A program made the position numbers and the translations under genes. This document shows positions 1 to 8,583 of a stretch of DNA of 21,075 nucleotides, in pieces. The notes beneath the pieces are model-generated. The model ran no database searches. It had not been told where the DNA came from and saw nothing but the letters and a program-made list of their open reading frames with translations. Origin of the DNA: JBJHBY01 sp050485745 (lineage in GTDB: Bacteria > Pseudomonadota > Gammaproteobacteria > Pseudomonadales > CAMLJR01). The stretch is from assembly GCA_050485745.1 (NCBI GenBank), contig JBJHBY010000031.1, positions 1 to 21,075 on the forward strand, read 5' to 3'. Within the stretch, counting starts at the first letter, position 1; each line of letters begins with the position of its first letter.

Positions 1-356
1 ATCAGATTGATGATCACCAGGGCGACAGCGGCACGGAGTACAACAGCGAACAACCGTACAATCGCCTGGTCGGGCTGATCAGACAGGATGCCTCCGATTC
101 CGGCCCATACCATCCATGCTAAGAATATCCAGAATGGCAACGGTATACGAATCCGGATACTTCCTTTCAGACTGAAAATCAGAAAAGCCAGGGCCAGCAC
201 GACCAGGTAAGCCCGCTCATATTTCAGAAGCTGGGCTTCATGGCCAAACCATGCTATGGCCGGTACGTAGAAGAGAATCAGCAGCTTCTGGAATAGCAGC
301 TCCGGTGTATTCCGGCCCGGGGGCATTCCCTGTACTTCATGGTCCCGGCTATTCAT
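1..356 (-). CDS. Polytopic membrane protein, probable O-antigen ligase/polymerase (N-terminal part only)
   Basis: The reading frame runs leftward off the window edge, so only about 118 N-terminal residues are visible. After a short polar N-terminus there are hydrophobic segments at roughly residues 22-35, 48-60, 70-88 and 100-118, separated by short basic loops such as KGSIRIRI. This is the pattern of the O-antigen ligase/Wzy-like family, which polymerises or transfers polysaccharide repeat units at the periplasmic face of the inner membrane. Its place at the end of an exopolysaccharide gene train fits that role. I chose the ATG at 356 because GGGAG lies 5 nt upstream. An in-frame ATG at 368 is the alternative and has a poorer ribosome site. 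The family call rests on topology and context, since no diagnostic motif is visible in this fragment. Confidence 0.6.
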   Translation of the reverse strand, partial: MNSRDHEVQGMPPGRNTPELLFQKLLILFYVPAIAWFGHEAQLLKYERAYLVVLALAFLIFSLKGSIRIRIPLPFWIFLAWMVWAGIGGILSDQPDQAIVRLFAVVLRAAVALVIINL

Positions 357-393
357 TTGTACTCCCATGTTTGATCTCTTCATCAAGCCGGCG

Positions 394-2535
394 TTACTGC
401 TCCAGCTTTAGAACCGGTGCAAGTGGCGTTCGTCTGGTATGAGCTTCTCTGCCCTCGACATCTATATACCATTGCTTACGTGCATCACGGAATTGCCTCA
501 AATTTTCCGGCAAGGAAGAACCCATACCATCCAGATAATTGAACAAACATGCATCCTCAACGCCCTCCCGGAAGCCTTCCCACCTACGACTGCTCAAGGC
601 GCCATCATTGGACTCGTAAGTCACAGCCCAGGAGGGCCGTCTCTCATCATCAAAATCCGTCCATGATGAATTGCCATCCGTATGACTGAAAGACCAGAAG
701 CCAATTCCAGTCGCGTGCCGCTGGCGAGCGTCCCATGCAAGCATACGATAGAACGAAGGTGGTGCCTTCTTGGGGGGGAATTCGGGGTTATCATATAGCC
801 AATATTGCTCAAAACCGGATCGAAAAACATCGGCACCTAGCGAGTCGACCAATGCCTTTCTCGGCTGCACAATATCGACCAGCCCCCGCAAATCCTCGAT
901 ATGACGACGGGCAATGCGAACCCCTGCAGACTGTGAAGCGATGGGGTTGGCGTAGAGTCTTACCTGGGGATCGATCGCCTTGACTTGGCGGGCAAACTCG
1001 AGCAACGGAGGAATATCTCTGGCATTTGGCTCGTCTATCGGATACAAGGCCCATTGGTGCTTGTCGTATCCAGCAGCGGACAACTCCTGGGTTAACGTTT
1101 CCAACCATTGACTCAGCCTCTGGACTCCCACTCTTTCCCCGACATCACCCCAGTCTTCGCCAAGAAAATGGGGCAACCGAAGAAAGAGAATAATCATTCC
1201 CTCTTTAGCAGGTGCTAATTCCTGAAGACGGCTGCGAAAGGCCTGCAGACGCCTGGACTGATCCTGCGCAGACGTCTCTGCCAGCGCTGGCGCATCGTTG
1301 AAATGTACGAAATGGGCATTAGTCTTTCCGCGAGCCAGCAATACACTTGCGCGAGTCTGGTTGTTCCAAACAGGCCTTTCTCTACCATAAGTCCAAGGGT
1401 TGACCCTGGGGCAATGCTTATCCACCGTGAACCCTGGTGTCGAGTGCACCACTGTTGTCAACCTGAGGGTCTTGTTTCCCACATTCAACGTAGCGGAAGA
1501 CTCACCATCAGGGCGGTCAGTTCCATCGATGTCGACCCAAAGATAGCGAGGCTCACCTGGGCTCAGAGTCCAGCAAGTCATTAGGGGCACGAGAGGGTCG
1601 AGTAAGCGGTCGCCCGTGATCGCAGTCATGCGCTGAACTTCATACAGGGAGATGCCACTGGCGGCCGTGGAAGGACATACTTCCACTTCTTCAGAAGCGC
1701 CCACCTGGAGCAGGAGGCTTTCCCGCTCAAATTTAGTCATTTCAATCTTGATAACATCCGCACTGCCTGGCTGGGATTGAATGTAAGGTCGCAGACCCCA
1801 GGGGTCGAGCCTTCTAACAGAAAGAGTCTCTGCACTACTCATGACCTGCTGCGCCTGAACCATATTCCAGAGCAGGTTCCGACTGCTAATCAGGCGATCC
1901 ACGCTGTCCTGCCGAGCGTCCTCGGCCTGAAGCAGCTCCCGGCCATCCAGTGAGGCGGGCTCCCCCTCCGTTCGCTCCCTGACCACCAATTCGTCCATGC
2001 TCAGGAAGCGGGATGTTGCATGGATAACCACGATTGCATCACGATCAACGTAGGCCATGGGCACTCGAATCCAGATGCTGCGATCGTCGACTTGTCGATC
2101 AGGATCCTTTTCCCAGGCACCCGAATGAATGAACCCGCTCTCGCTGCGTCCGGAGTAGACATCAATGCGGTCAGGGACGCCCACGTCCAGGTTAATGGAT
2201 TCCGCAACATTAATGACCATTTCGCCGCTTCTAGCCGATACGCCATCTACCCGGAGTTTGATGACCACGGGAATAGGCTGAGACCACGTGGCGGCTTGGG
2301 GCGACAGCCACATCCGGGTTTCACGTGATATGCCATCTGTCAGATGCCCAGGCTTGAACGCACTGGCACTCTCTCTGTAGTTTGGTCGAGGCTTCACTGA
2401 CTGCACCTCTACAGTCAAGCTCACCATAGTGCTTGAGGCCGCTACAGCCAAAGGCGGGGTAGATGCTATACACGCCGCAAACAGCACTGCTGCATTCAGA
2501 ACATGTCTGCTCCATCTCAAGCGCGCAGTTTTCAT
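394..2535 (-). CDS. Secreted DUF4091 glycoside-hydrolase-like protein
   Basis: A 713-residue protein with a clear Sec signal peptide (basic start, hydrophobic stretch, then A-V-A-A near residues 30-33). The N-terminal half looks like beta-sandwich sequence. The C-terminal half matches the DUF4091 type of TIM-barrel domain, related to GH123-like enzymes. It has a YPIDEP motif at residues 498-503, in which the Asp-Glu pair sits where catalytic acids are found in related barrels, and later aromatic-rich GFWSFSHTD and WTDFDD segments. The likely role is trimming or binding of the exopolysaccharide in the periplasm or outside the cell; the substrate cannot be read from the sequence. Ribosome site GAGAGGTGG precedes the ATG at 2535. 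It lies 95 bp downstream of wecC, and a 37-bp gap separates it from the next gene. It is visibly less GC-rich than the export genes to the right. Confidence 0.72.
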   Translation of the reverse strand: MKTARLRWSRHVLNAAVLFAACIASTPPLAVAASSTMVSLTVEVQSVKPRPNYRESASAFKPGHLTDGISRETRMWLSPQAATWSQPIPVVIKLRVDGVSARSGEMVINVAESINLDVGVPDRIDVYSGRSESGFIHSGAWEKDPDRQVDDRSIWIRVPMAYVDRDAIVVIHATSRFLSMDELVVRERTEGEPASLDGRELLQAEDARQDSVDRLISSRNLLWNMVQAQQVMSSAETLSVRRLDPWGLRPYIQSQPGSADVIKIEMTKFERESLLLQVGASEEVEVCPSTAASGISLYEVQRMTAITGDRLLDPLVPLMTCWTLSPGEPRYLWVDIDGTDRPDGESSATLNVGNKTLRLTTVVHSTPGFTVDKHCPRVNPWTYGRERPVWNNQTRASVLLARGKTNAHFVHFNDAPALAETSAQDQSRRLQAFRSRLQELAPAKEGMIILFLRLPHFLGEDWGDVGERVGVQRLSQWLETLTQELSAAGYDKHQWALYPIDEPNARDIPPLLEFARQVKAIDPQVRLYANPIASQSAGVRIARRHIEDLRGLVDIVQPRKALVDSLGADVFRSGFEQYWLYDNPEFPPKKAPPSFYRMLAWDARQRHATGIGFWSFSHTDGNSSWTDFDDERRPSWAVTYESNDGALSSRRWEGFREGVEDACLFNYLDGMGSSLPENLRQFRDARKQWYIDVEGREAHTRRTPLAPVLKLEQ

Positions 2536-2630
2536 AGTCCACCTCTCAATTCACCATTCATTCATCCGGGAACACCTGGTGTGGGCTCGTCATCCGAGAG
2601 GCCTTGAATCTCACCCAATCCTTAAAGGAC

Positions 2631-3848
2631 CTATCTGATGACACCTCGTGTATCGATCAGTATTTTCTCATTCAATTCTGATGCCTTGATTTTTCTGAAC
2701 TGCCGATGATCGACCAGTAACAGGATAATGTCCGATCGATCGATAACCTCTTTTAATGGCAGAAGATCAAACCTGTTGTGAGACTTGAGGTTTGGCTCAC
2801 AAACAAGTAGCTGTCCAACAGCCTCATCGGCCAATTGCTTGACGATCTCGTAGGCGGGGGATTCTCTCAGATCGTCGACATCCGCCTTGAACGCAAGCCC
2901 GAGGCAACCAATTACCGGGTTCTTGAATTTTGTAGCCTTGGAACGAACACGTTCGATGACCCATTCCGGCTTGTGGTCGTTGACCTCCCTGGCCGTCCGG
3001 ATCAAGCGGGACTGCTGCGGGGCCCGGGAAACAATGAACCAGGGGTCCACGGCGATACAGTGCCCACCAACTCCTGGCCCGGGGTTGAGGATGTTCACAC
3101 GCGGGTGTCGATTGGCCAGCTCGATCACTTCCCAGGCGTTAATGCCCTCCTGGTCAGAAATCATCGAGATCTCATTGGCAAAGGCAATATTCACATCCCG
3201 GAATGAATTCTCGGTGAGCTTGACCAGTTCCGCTGTTTTCGCGGTTGTTGCCAGGACCTCACCCCGCACAAAGCTTTCATAGAACTCCACCGCGACTTCG
3301 GTACTGGCTTCATTGATTCCCCCAACAACCCGGTCGTTTTCCACCAGCTCAATCAGGATGCGCCCGGGGAGGACGCGCTCCGGACAGTGGGCAATGAATA
3401 CATCTTCCCCCACTCTCAAGTCACGGCCTTCAAGCTCGCGCTGCAGGATGTCCGCCACAATTTCATCAGTTGTTCCCACGGGGCTGGTGGATTCCAGGAT
3501 GACCAGATTGCCTTTGGCCACGTGGGGCACAATAGCCCGGGTCGCCTCTTCGATATAATGCAGATCAGGTTGTTTCCCTTCCTTAAAAGGGGTCGGCACA
3601 GCGAGGATGAAAATATCGGCGGGGCATGGCTCAAGCCCTGCCTTGAGATTGCCACTACCTACAGCGGACTTCACAAGAATGTCGAGATCCGGCTCGACGA
3701 TATGTATGCGGCCCTGATTGATGGTGTCCACCACTTCCGGGCGCACATCGACACCAAAGACCTGGTAGCCCTTGGTGGCCAGCAGTGATGCGGTGGGTAG
3801 CCCGATATAGCCCAGCCCCACGACGCATATTTTTTTTTGCGTGCTCAT
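2631..3848 (-). CDS. wecC: UDP-N-acetyl-D-mannosamine dehydrogenase
   Basis: A 405-residue member of the UDP-glucose/GDP-mannose dehydrogenase family, close to the 420 residues of E. coli WecC. It oxidises UDP-ManNAc to UDP-ManNAcA with two NAD molecules. Visible features are an N-terminal Rossmann fold (VVGLGYIGLP at residues 9-18), the central ESTSPVGTT segment, LVKLTENSFRDVNIAFANE with the conserved Lys210 and Asn214, and the active-site Cys264 in GVGGHCIAVDP. The C-terminal domain contains GLAFKADVDDLRESPA. The immediately upstream gene encodes the epimerase that makes its substrate, so the pair supplies a ManNAcA building block for the polysaccharide. Start at 3848 has AAGGA 9 nt upstream. 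The 62-bp gap to wecB contains a short repeated GCGGGCCA. Confidence 0.93.
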   Translation of the reverse strand: MSTQKKICVVGLGYIGLPTASLLATKGYQVFGVDVRPEVVDTINQGRIHIVEPDLDILVKSAVGSGNLKAGLEPCPADIFILAVPTPFKEGKQPDLHYIEEATRAIVPHVAKGNLVILESTSPVGTTDEIVADILQRELEGRDLRVGEDVFIAHCPERVLPGRILIELVENDRVVGGINEASTEVAVEFYESFVRGEVLATTAKTAELVKLTENSFRDVNIAFANEISMISDQEGINAWEVIELANRHPRVNILNPGPGVGGHCIAVDPWFIVSRAPQQSRLIRTAREVNDHKPEWVIERVRSKATKFKNPVIGCLGLAFKADVDDLRESPAYEIVKQLADEAVGQLLVCEPNLKSHNRFDLLPLKEVIDRSDIILLLVDHRQFRKIKASELNEKILIDTRGVIR

Positions 3849-3910
3849 ATTCCGTTATCCTTTTTCTTCAAGCGGGCCAAGCGGGCCAGTCGGCGCAAGA
3901 GCATGACATC

Positions 3911-5053
3911 TCAATGCTCGAATGCTGCTTCAAGGGTTTCGACAATGCGCCCGGCGGCATGACCGTCGCCATAGGGGTTATGAGCCTCGGCCATGCGGAG
4001 GTAAAGGGATTCATCCCCCAGCACGTCTTCCACCGCCTGCACAATAGTTTCCGTATTGGTGCCCACCAGGCGAACGGTGCCAGCCGCCAGCGCCTCCGGG
4101 CGTTCGGTCACTTCCCGCATCACCAGAACGGGTTTACCCAGGGAGGGCCCTTCTTCCTGGATACCGCCTGAATCCGTAAGAATCAGGTCACTTTGATCCA
4201 TAAGCCAAACAAAGGGCAGGTAGTCCAGTGGCTCAATAAGATGTACGTTGGGTAAGCCACCAAGATGGCGCTGTACGGGCTCACGCACATTTGGATTGAG
4301 GTGCACTGGATAGACGATGCACCAGTCAGGATGGCTTTCCGCCAGCCGGCGAATGGCCAGGCAAAGGTCTTCAAAACCCTGGCCAAAATTTTCTCGTCGA
4401 TGCCCAGTGATCAAGACATTGCGCGCCGCCTCACCCAGTGCTGCCACAACAGCTTTTCCAAGCTGCTGCGCCCACACTTCCGAGGGCTGTCGGCCAGCCA
4501 GGTTTCTGGCCTGATGCAACGCGTCAATCACTGTATTCCCCGTCACCCAGATGCGGTCGGGCGCAACATTTTCCCGAAGCAGGGCATCCTGTGCCGTGCG
4601 AGTTGGCGCAAAATGAAACCGGGTCATCCGCCCCACCAGCACGCGATTCGCCTCTTCAGGAAATGGCGCACTGAGGTCACCGGTACGCAAACCTGCCTCA
4701 ACATGGGCAACAGGTATCTGCGCGTAGAAAGCAGCCAGAGTCGCGGCCAGGCATGTGGTGGTATCGCCATGCACAAGCACGACGTCCGGCCGCTGCTGCT
4801 GCAGCACATCACGCATGCCCAGCAGGATTCGGCTGGTCAGGTCATAGAGATCCTGATTGGGCCGCATCAGGTCAAGATCGGTGTCTGGCTGAATGTCAAA
4901 CAGTTGCAAAACCGGGTCCAGCATTTGCCGGTGCTGAGCCGTTACACAGACGTGAGTCTCGAAGGCCGGGTGAGCCTTGAGGGCAAGCACCACAGGCGCC
5001 ATCTTGATGGCTTCCGGTCGAGTACCAAAAACGACCATCGCCTTGATGGACAT
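3911..5053 (-). CDS. wecB: UDP-N-acetylglucosamine 2-epimerase (non-hydrolysing)
   Basis: A 380-residue protein, against 376 in E. coli WecB. It interconverts UDP-GlcNAc and UDP-ManNAc in the cytoplasm. Catalytic positions line up with an offset of two from the E. coli enzyme near the N-terminus: Asp97 in VHGDTTT, Glu119 in HVEAGLRTGD and Glu133 in PFPEEANR. His218 follows in ITGHRRENFG, and the UDP-binding SGGIQEEGPSLGKP lies near residue 290. The frame is open back to 5254, but homology begins at MSIKAMVVFGTRPEAIK. The ATG at 5053 has GGAGG nine nt upstream, inside the last codons of the ATPase gene that stops at 5058, so translation is probably coupled. Together with wecC it forms the sugar-nucleotide part of the locus. 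Confidence 0.93.
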   Translation of the reverse strand: MSIKAMVVFGTRPEAIKMAPVVLALKAHPAFETHVCVTAQHRQMLDPVLQLFDIQPDTDLDLMRPNQDLYDLTSRILLGMRDVLQQQRPDVVLVHGDTTTCLAATLAAFYAQIPVAHVEAGLRTGDLSAPFPEEANRVLVGRMTRFHFAPTRTAQDALLRENVAPDRIWVTGNTVIDALHQARNLAGRQPSEVWAQQLGKAVVAALGEAARNVLITGHRRENFGQGFEDLCLAIRRLAESHPDWCIVYPVHLNPNVREPVQRHLGGLPNVHLIEPLDYLPFVWLMDQSDLILTDSGGIQEEGPSLGKPVLVMREVTERPEALAAGTVRLVGTNTETIVQAVEDVLGDESLYLRMAEAHNPYGDGHAAGRIVETLEAAFEH

Positions 5054-5057
5054 GGGC

Positions 5058-5981
5058 TCAGGCCTCCAGCCCGCTGCTTGCCAGATCCGTTCCAGTGCGC
5101 TGCAGCACGCGCTGGCGAATGGCCTCGCGCTCGGCGTGGTCGCCGGCGTGGTGGTTGATGCCGCCGATGCGACGGCCCTGTACCACGGCGAGGATGGTGT
5201 CGAGGTCGATGCGCTCCAGGTCGTTGGCAAAGCCATACAGCAGGGCGTAATCACACAGCACGTTGATCAGCCGCGGCACCCCGGCGGAGAAGTAATGCAC
5301 CGCGTCGATGGCGTCTTCGCTGAACAGTTCCGGGTCGCCACCGGCGGTGTCCAGGCGGTGGCGGATGTAGGCGCCGGTTTCTTCCGCGCCCAGGCTGTTG
5401 AGGTGATATTCCACCACCACCCGCTGCGCCACCTGGGCGAGGTCCGGGTGCTGCAGCAGTTGCAGCAGCTGCGGCTGGCCCACCAGCATGATGTGCAGCA
5501 GGCAATCGCGCCCGGCATTGATGTTGGTGAGCATGCGCAGGGTTTCCAGCGCACCGGCGGAGAGGTTCTGCGCCTCGTCGATGATCAGCAGGCTGCGCCG
5601 CCCGGCGCCGTATTCGTTGATCAAAAAGTGCTGCAGGCGGCGCATCAGTGCCGCATCGCTGTCGTTGCCGGGCTCTTCACCAAAGGCGGCCACCACCCAG
5701 GCCAGGGGTGAGGCATCCAGCACGCTGGTGTGGTCGATGTAGCCGATGGTGAGTTCGGTGTCGTCGATGTTGGCCAGCAGGCGCCGCACCAGGGTGGTCT
5801 TGCCCGCGCCCACTTCGCCGGTCATCACGGTAAAGCCGGAGTCGCCCTCGGCGATGCCGTATTCAAGGGAGGCCAGGCCCATGCGATGCCGGGGCGACAT
5901 GAACAGGTAGCCCGGGTCCGGCATCAGGCGGAAGGGTTTGTCCGCCAGGCCGAAGTGCGCGCAGTACATATTGCCCATCAT
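5058..5981 (-). CDS. XrtA/PEP-CTERM locus AAA ATPase (ExeA-like)
   Basis: A 307-residue P-loop ATPase. It starts with the YCAHFGLADKPFRLMPDP segment typical of the ExeA/GspA-like ATPases found in exosortase-A polysaccharide loci (family TIGR03015). Walker A is GEVGAGKT at residues 55-62, Walker B LLIIDEAQ at 131-138 and a sensor-like VGQPQL at 167-172, followed by the GVPRLINVLCD helical lid. The last 35 residues are polar and look unstructured. It probably powers or regulates polysaccharide assembly or export; the exact role is not known for the family. The start lies 1 nt beyond the kinase stop (TGA at 5983-5985). An internal ATG at 5969 (MYCAHFG) is an alternative start that fits the family N-terminus better. 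Confidence 0.85.
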   Translation of the reverse strand: MMGNMYCAHFGLADKPFRLMPDPGYLFMSPRHRMGLASLEYGIAEGDSGFTVMTGEVGAGKTTLVRRLLANIDDTELTIGYIDHTSVLDASPLAWVVAAFGEEPGNDSDAALMRRLQHFLINEYGAGRRSLLIIDEAQNLSAGALETLRMLTNINAGRDCLLHIMLVGQPQLLQLLQHPDLAQVAQRVVVEYHLNSLGAEETGAYIRHRLDTAGGDPELFSEDAIDAVHYFSAGVPRLINVLCDYALLYGFANDLERIDLDTILAVVQGRRIGGINHHAGDHAEREAIRQRVLQRTGTDLASSGLEA

Positions 5982-5982
5982 G

Positions 5983-6792
5983 TCAGCTGCGCACCTTGTT
6001 CAGCACGGTGCCGAGCAGCTGGGTACCCTGCAGCAGCTGCAGGGATTTTTCCAGCTCCTCGCGGCTGGTCACGCCGTCTTCCACCACCAGCAGAGTGGCG
6101 TTGGCGTAGGGGGTGAAGACCATGGCGTCGTCGTCGTCCAGCAGGGCGGGCAAATCAAACAGGATGATGCGGTCCGTGTAGCGGGTGGTCAGGTCGGTGA
6201 GCAGGGTGGTCATCGCCGGGGAGGACAACAGCTCGGAGCGGTAGCCGGAGCCCGGCCGCCCGGGCAGAATCACCAGCCGCTCCAGGCCCGGGTTGACGAG
6301 GATGTCCGCCACCTCCACCTTGCCTTCGAGGTGGTCCACCAGGCCCTGTTTCACCTCGATGCCGAAGGTGCTCGCCACACTGGGGTTGCGCAGGTCGAGG
6401 TCGGCCAGCAGCACGGTCTGGTTCACCTCCTGGGAGAGGGCAATCGCCAGGTTGGCGGCGGTGAGGGTTTTTCCGGCATTGCTGTTGGGGCTGGTGATGG
6501 CCAGGGTTTGCCAGTTGTTCTGGCGCAGCTGGCGCAGCACCTGGGTGCGCAGCTGGCGGTAAGGCTCGGCGGCGCGGTCGTTGCTGTCCGCCGCCACCAG
6601 GCGGCGCCCGGCCAGTTCACGCGCCGGGCGCTGCACCTGGCGGGTGCTGGTGTAGTTGATCTTGCCCGGCAGGCCGCCATCGGCGGGCTTTGCGGCGGGG
6701 CGCGCCGCGCCGGCCACCCCGGTGGCGGGCTGGGCACCACCCTGCTGGCGCGCGGCCCGGGCTTTTTCCAGTGCTTGCTGAATGTAGTCCAT
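5983..6792 (-). CDS. XrtA-locus tyrosine-autokinase-like P-loop protein (CpsD/CapB family)
   Basis: A 269-residue soluble protein of the BY-kinase cytoplasmic domain type (family TIGR03018), the partner of the separate GumC-like membrane protein encoded just upstream. It begins with the usual DYIQQALEKAR helix, then a low-complexity Ala/Gly/Pro linker to about residue 45. The P-loop region is SPNSNAGKT at 101-109, the Walker A' is VLLADLDLRNP at 127-137 and Walker B is RIILFDLPALL at 208-218. Two things are odd. The P-loop lacks the common P-G-E-GKS/T form. The C-terminus ends at LNKVRS with no tyrosine cluster; the last tyrosine is Tyr229. Autophosphorylation may therefore be altered or absent. 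I chose the ATG at 6792, with GAGGA 7 nt upstream, over an in-frame GTG at 6798. Confidence 0.85.
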   Translation of the reverse strand: MDYIQQALEKARAARQQGGAQPATGVAGAARPAAKPADGGLPGKINYTSTRQVQRPARELAGRRLVAADSNDRAAEPYRQLRTQVLRQLRQNNWQTLAITSPNSNAGKTLTAANLAIALSQEVNQTVLLADLDLRNPSVASTFGIEVKQGLVDHLEGKVEVADILVNPGLERLVILPGRPGSGYRSELLSSPAMTTLLTDLTTRYTDRIILFDLPALLDDDDAMVFTPYANATLLVVEDGVTSREELEKSLQLLQGTQLLGTVLNKVRS

Positions 6793-6802
6793 GGTCACGT
6801 CC

Positions 6803-8566
6803 TCAGTTCAGGCCCAGGCGGTTGAGCAGGATGAAAAAGACCACGTCCAGTGGCCTCACTACGGCGTGAAACACCAGCAGGACAACGAGCAACGCAACGA
6901 CGGCCGCCCCTGCAATCCAGTACCTGCGCTGGCTACCGCGCACCACCTCGTCCGCGGCGGTGATATAGGGCACCACGGCCAGGGCATTGACCCCGGTCAG
7001 GGCGTAGAGCTGGCGCTCGCCGCGGATGGAGCAGTCCAGGGCCTCCAACAGAGCCACCACACCCACACCGGTGATACCGCCCAGAATCAGGCCGATGAGC
7101 AGAATGGCGACGCGGTTGGGGCTGACCGGCTCCTGGGGCAATACGGGCGGGTCAATCAGGGTGAAGCGCTCGCCACGGCGGTCCTGTTCCAGGCTCTGGG
7201 CCAGCTCGGCCTCCATCTGCTTGGCGCTGAGCTCGCGGTATTTGGCGCGAGCATTATCGAGGTCGAGCACGATGTTGTTGTAGCTGCGCTCGACTTCCGG
7301 GGTGCGCTGCAAAAAACCTTCATGGCGGGTCAGCCGCTCGCGCAGTTCGGCTTGCTTGGCGGCAAGGGCACGGGTCTCGCTGCGGGTGATCTGCAACTGG
7401 GTGTTCAACAACACCCAGGCGGGGTTGTCCGGCTGCGGGCTCTGCACCGCGCCATTGGCGCCAAGGGCGCGACGCTCCAGGCTGGTCAGCAGCTGCTGCT
7501 GGCGCAACACCTCGGGGTGGTCGTGACTGTAGCGCTCCTGCAGGCCGGCCAGGCGGTCGCGGGCATCCGCCAGCTCGCGGGCGGCGTCTTCGTCGCCACC
7601 GCCGTCGATACCCAGGTTCGCCTCCAGTGCGCGAATCTGTGAACCGAGACGGCGCACGTCCGGGTGGTCGGCGCTGTAGCTGGCGGTGGCGCGGCTGTAT
7701 TCAGAGCGCAGGGCGCGCAGGCGGTCGTAATCACCCAGCACCGCCTCACCGGTGGGCAGGATGGTGGGGGCGTAGCGGCTCAGCTGTGCCAGGCGGGCGT
7801 CATAGTCGAGCTGAGTTTTTTCCAGCTCGCGCAGGCGCAGGGTAATTTCGGCGATCTCGCGCTCGGTGCGGTCCACCACCTGCAGGTTGTATTGATACAG
7901 TTCCGGCAGGGCACCCTGGTTCTCTTCCTTGAAGCGGGCCAGCTGGCCCTCCAGTTCGGCCATGCGCTGGCGCAGGGCACGGCCCTCGGCGCGCAGGAAC
8001 TCAAAGGTACTGGCGGCGTGCTGGGTGCGGGCACGCAGGTTTTCGTTGAGATACAGGGTCACCAGCTCGTTGGCCACGCGCTGGGCGATATTGGGACTAC
8101 GATCATCGAAGGACAGGTTGAAGGCGATTGTGGCCTGGGTGGGGCGGCCACTGCGCGGGTCGATCACGTCGGCGCTGATCAGGTCAATGCGCATGCGGCT
8201 CTGGAAATCACGGGCAATCTCCGAGCGGGGGATGCGGCGCAGCTCCTCCGGGGTATAGAGGTTGTGGCGTTCGACGATCTCGTTGATGTTGCGCTGGGTC
8301 ATGATGCGCTGGCTGATCACCTGGATCTGCTGGTTGGCATAGCTGGTAATGGTGGAGCGCACCAGGTCCCGCGGGATTTCCTGCTCTTCAATAAGAATGG
8401 TGGCCGTCGACCGGTAAGTCGGCGGCCAGAACCAGGCAAAAAGCGCCGTCAGGATGAAAACAGTTGCCGCAGGAACGATGAAATAGAGCTTCCGACGACG
8501 AAAAATGCTGACGTACTCACCAAGAGTCTTTTCATCCGTGTCAGCGATATCTTGATACTGGTTCAT
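6803..8566 (-). CDS. XrtA-system polysaccharide chain-length determinant (GumC/Wzz family)
   Basis: A 587-residue inner-membrane polysaccharide co-polymerase (family TIGR03007). The N-terminal Wzz domain has transmembrane helix 1 at about residues 27-47, followed by the typical PTYRSTATILIEEQEIP strand. The middle, about 170-470, is long periplasmic coiled coil rich in Arg, Glu, Gln and Leu. The proline-rich PVSPNR at 480-485 leads into helix 2 at about 486-510. Unlike plain Wzz proteins it continues with a cytoplasmic segment and a third hydrophobic helix at about 549-568, followed by a hydrophobic tail. It is expected to set chain length and to work with the kinase-like protein encoded 10 nt downstream and with the export protein. 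Ribosome site is weak (GCGGAAA). Confidence 0.88.
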   Translation of the reverse strand: MNQYQDIADTDEKTLGEYVSIFRRRKLYFIVPAATVFILTALFAWFWPPTYRSTATILIEEQEIPRDLVRSTITSYANQQIQVISQRIMTQRNINEIVERHNLYTPEELRRIPRSEIARDFQSRMRIDLISADVIDPRSGRPTQATIAFNLSFDDRSPNIAQRVANELVTLYLNENLRARTQHAASTFEFLRAEGRALRQRMAELEGQLARFKEENQGALPELYQYNLQVVDRTEREIAEITLRLRELEKTQLDYDARLAQLSRYAPTILPTGEAVLGDYDRLRALRSEYSRATASYSADHPDVRRLGSQIRALEANLGIDGGGDEDAARELADARDRLAGLQERYSHDHPEVLRQQQLLTSLERRALGANGAVQSPQPDNPAWVLLNTQLQITRSETRALAAKQAELRERLTRHEGFLQRTPEVERSYNNIVLDLDNARAKYRELSAKQMEAELAQSLEQDRRGERFTLIDPPVLPQEPVSPNRVAILLIGLILGGITGVGVVALLEALDCSIRGERQLYALTGVNALAVVPYITAADEVVRGSQRRYWIAGAAVVALLVVLLVFHAVVRPLDVVFFILLNRLGLN

Positions 8567-8583
8567 AACGATTTCCGCTCGGT

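Noticed and set aside
4265..5158. Rightward open frame of 297 codons opposite wecB
   Set aside because: It is a shadow of wecB, whose catalytic residues are all present on the other strand. The product has no recognisable domain.
5054..5254. Longer WecB start at 5254
   Set aside because: The first 67 residues overlap the 3' end of the ATPase gene and have no family similarity. The ATG at 5053 has a good ribosome site and gives the normal WecB length.
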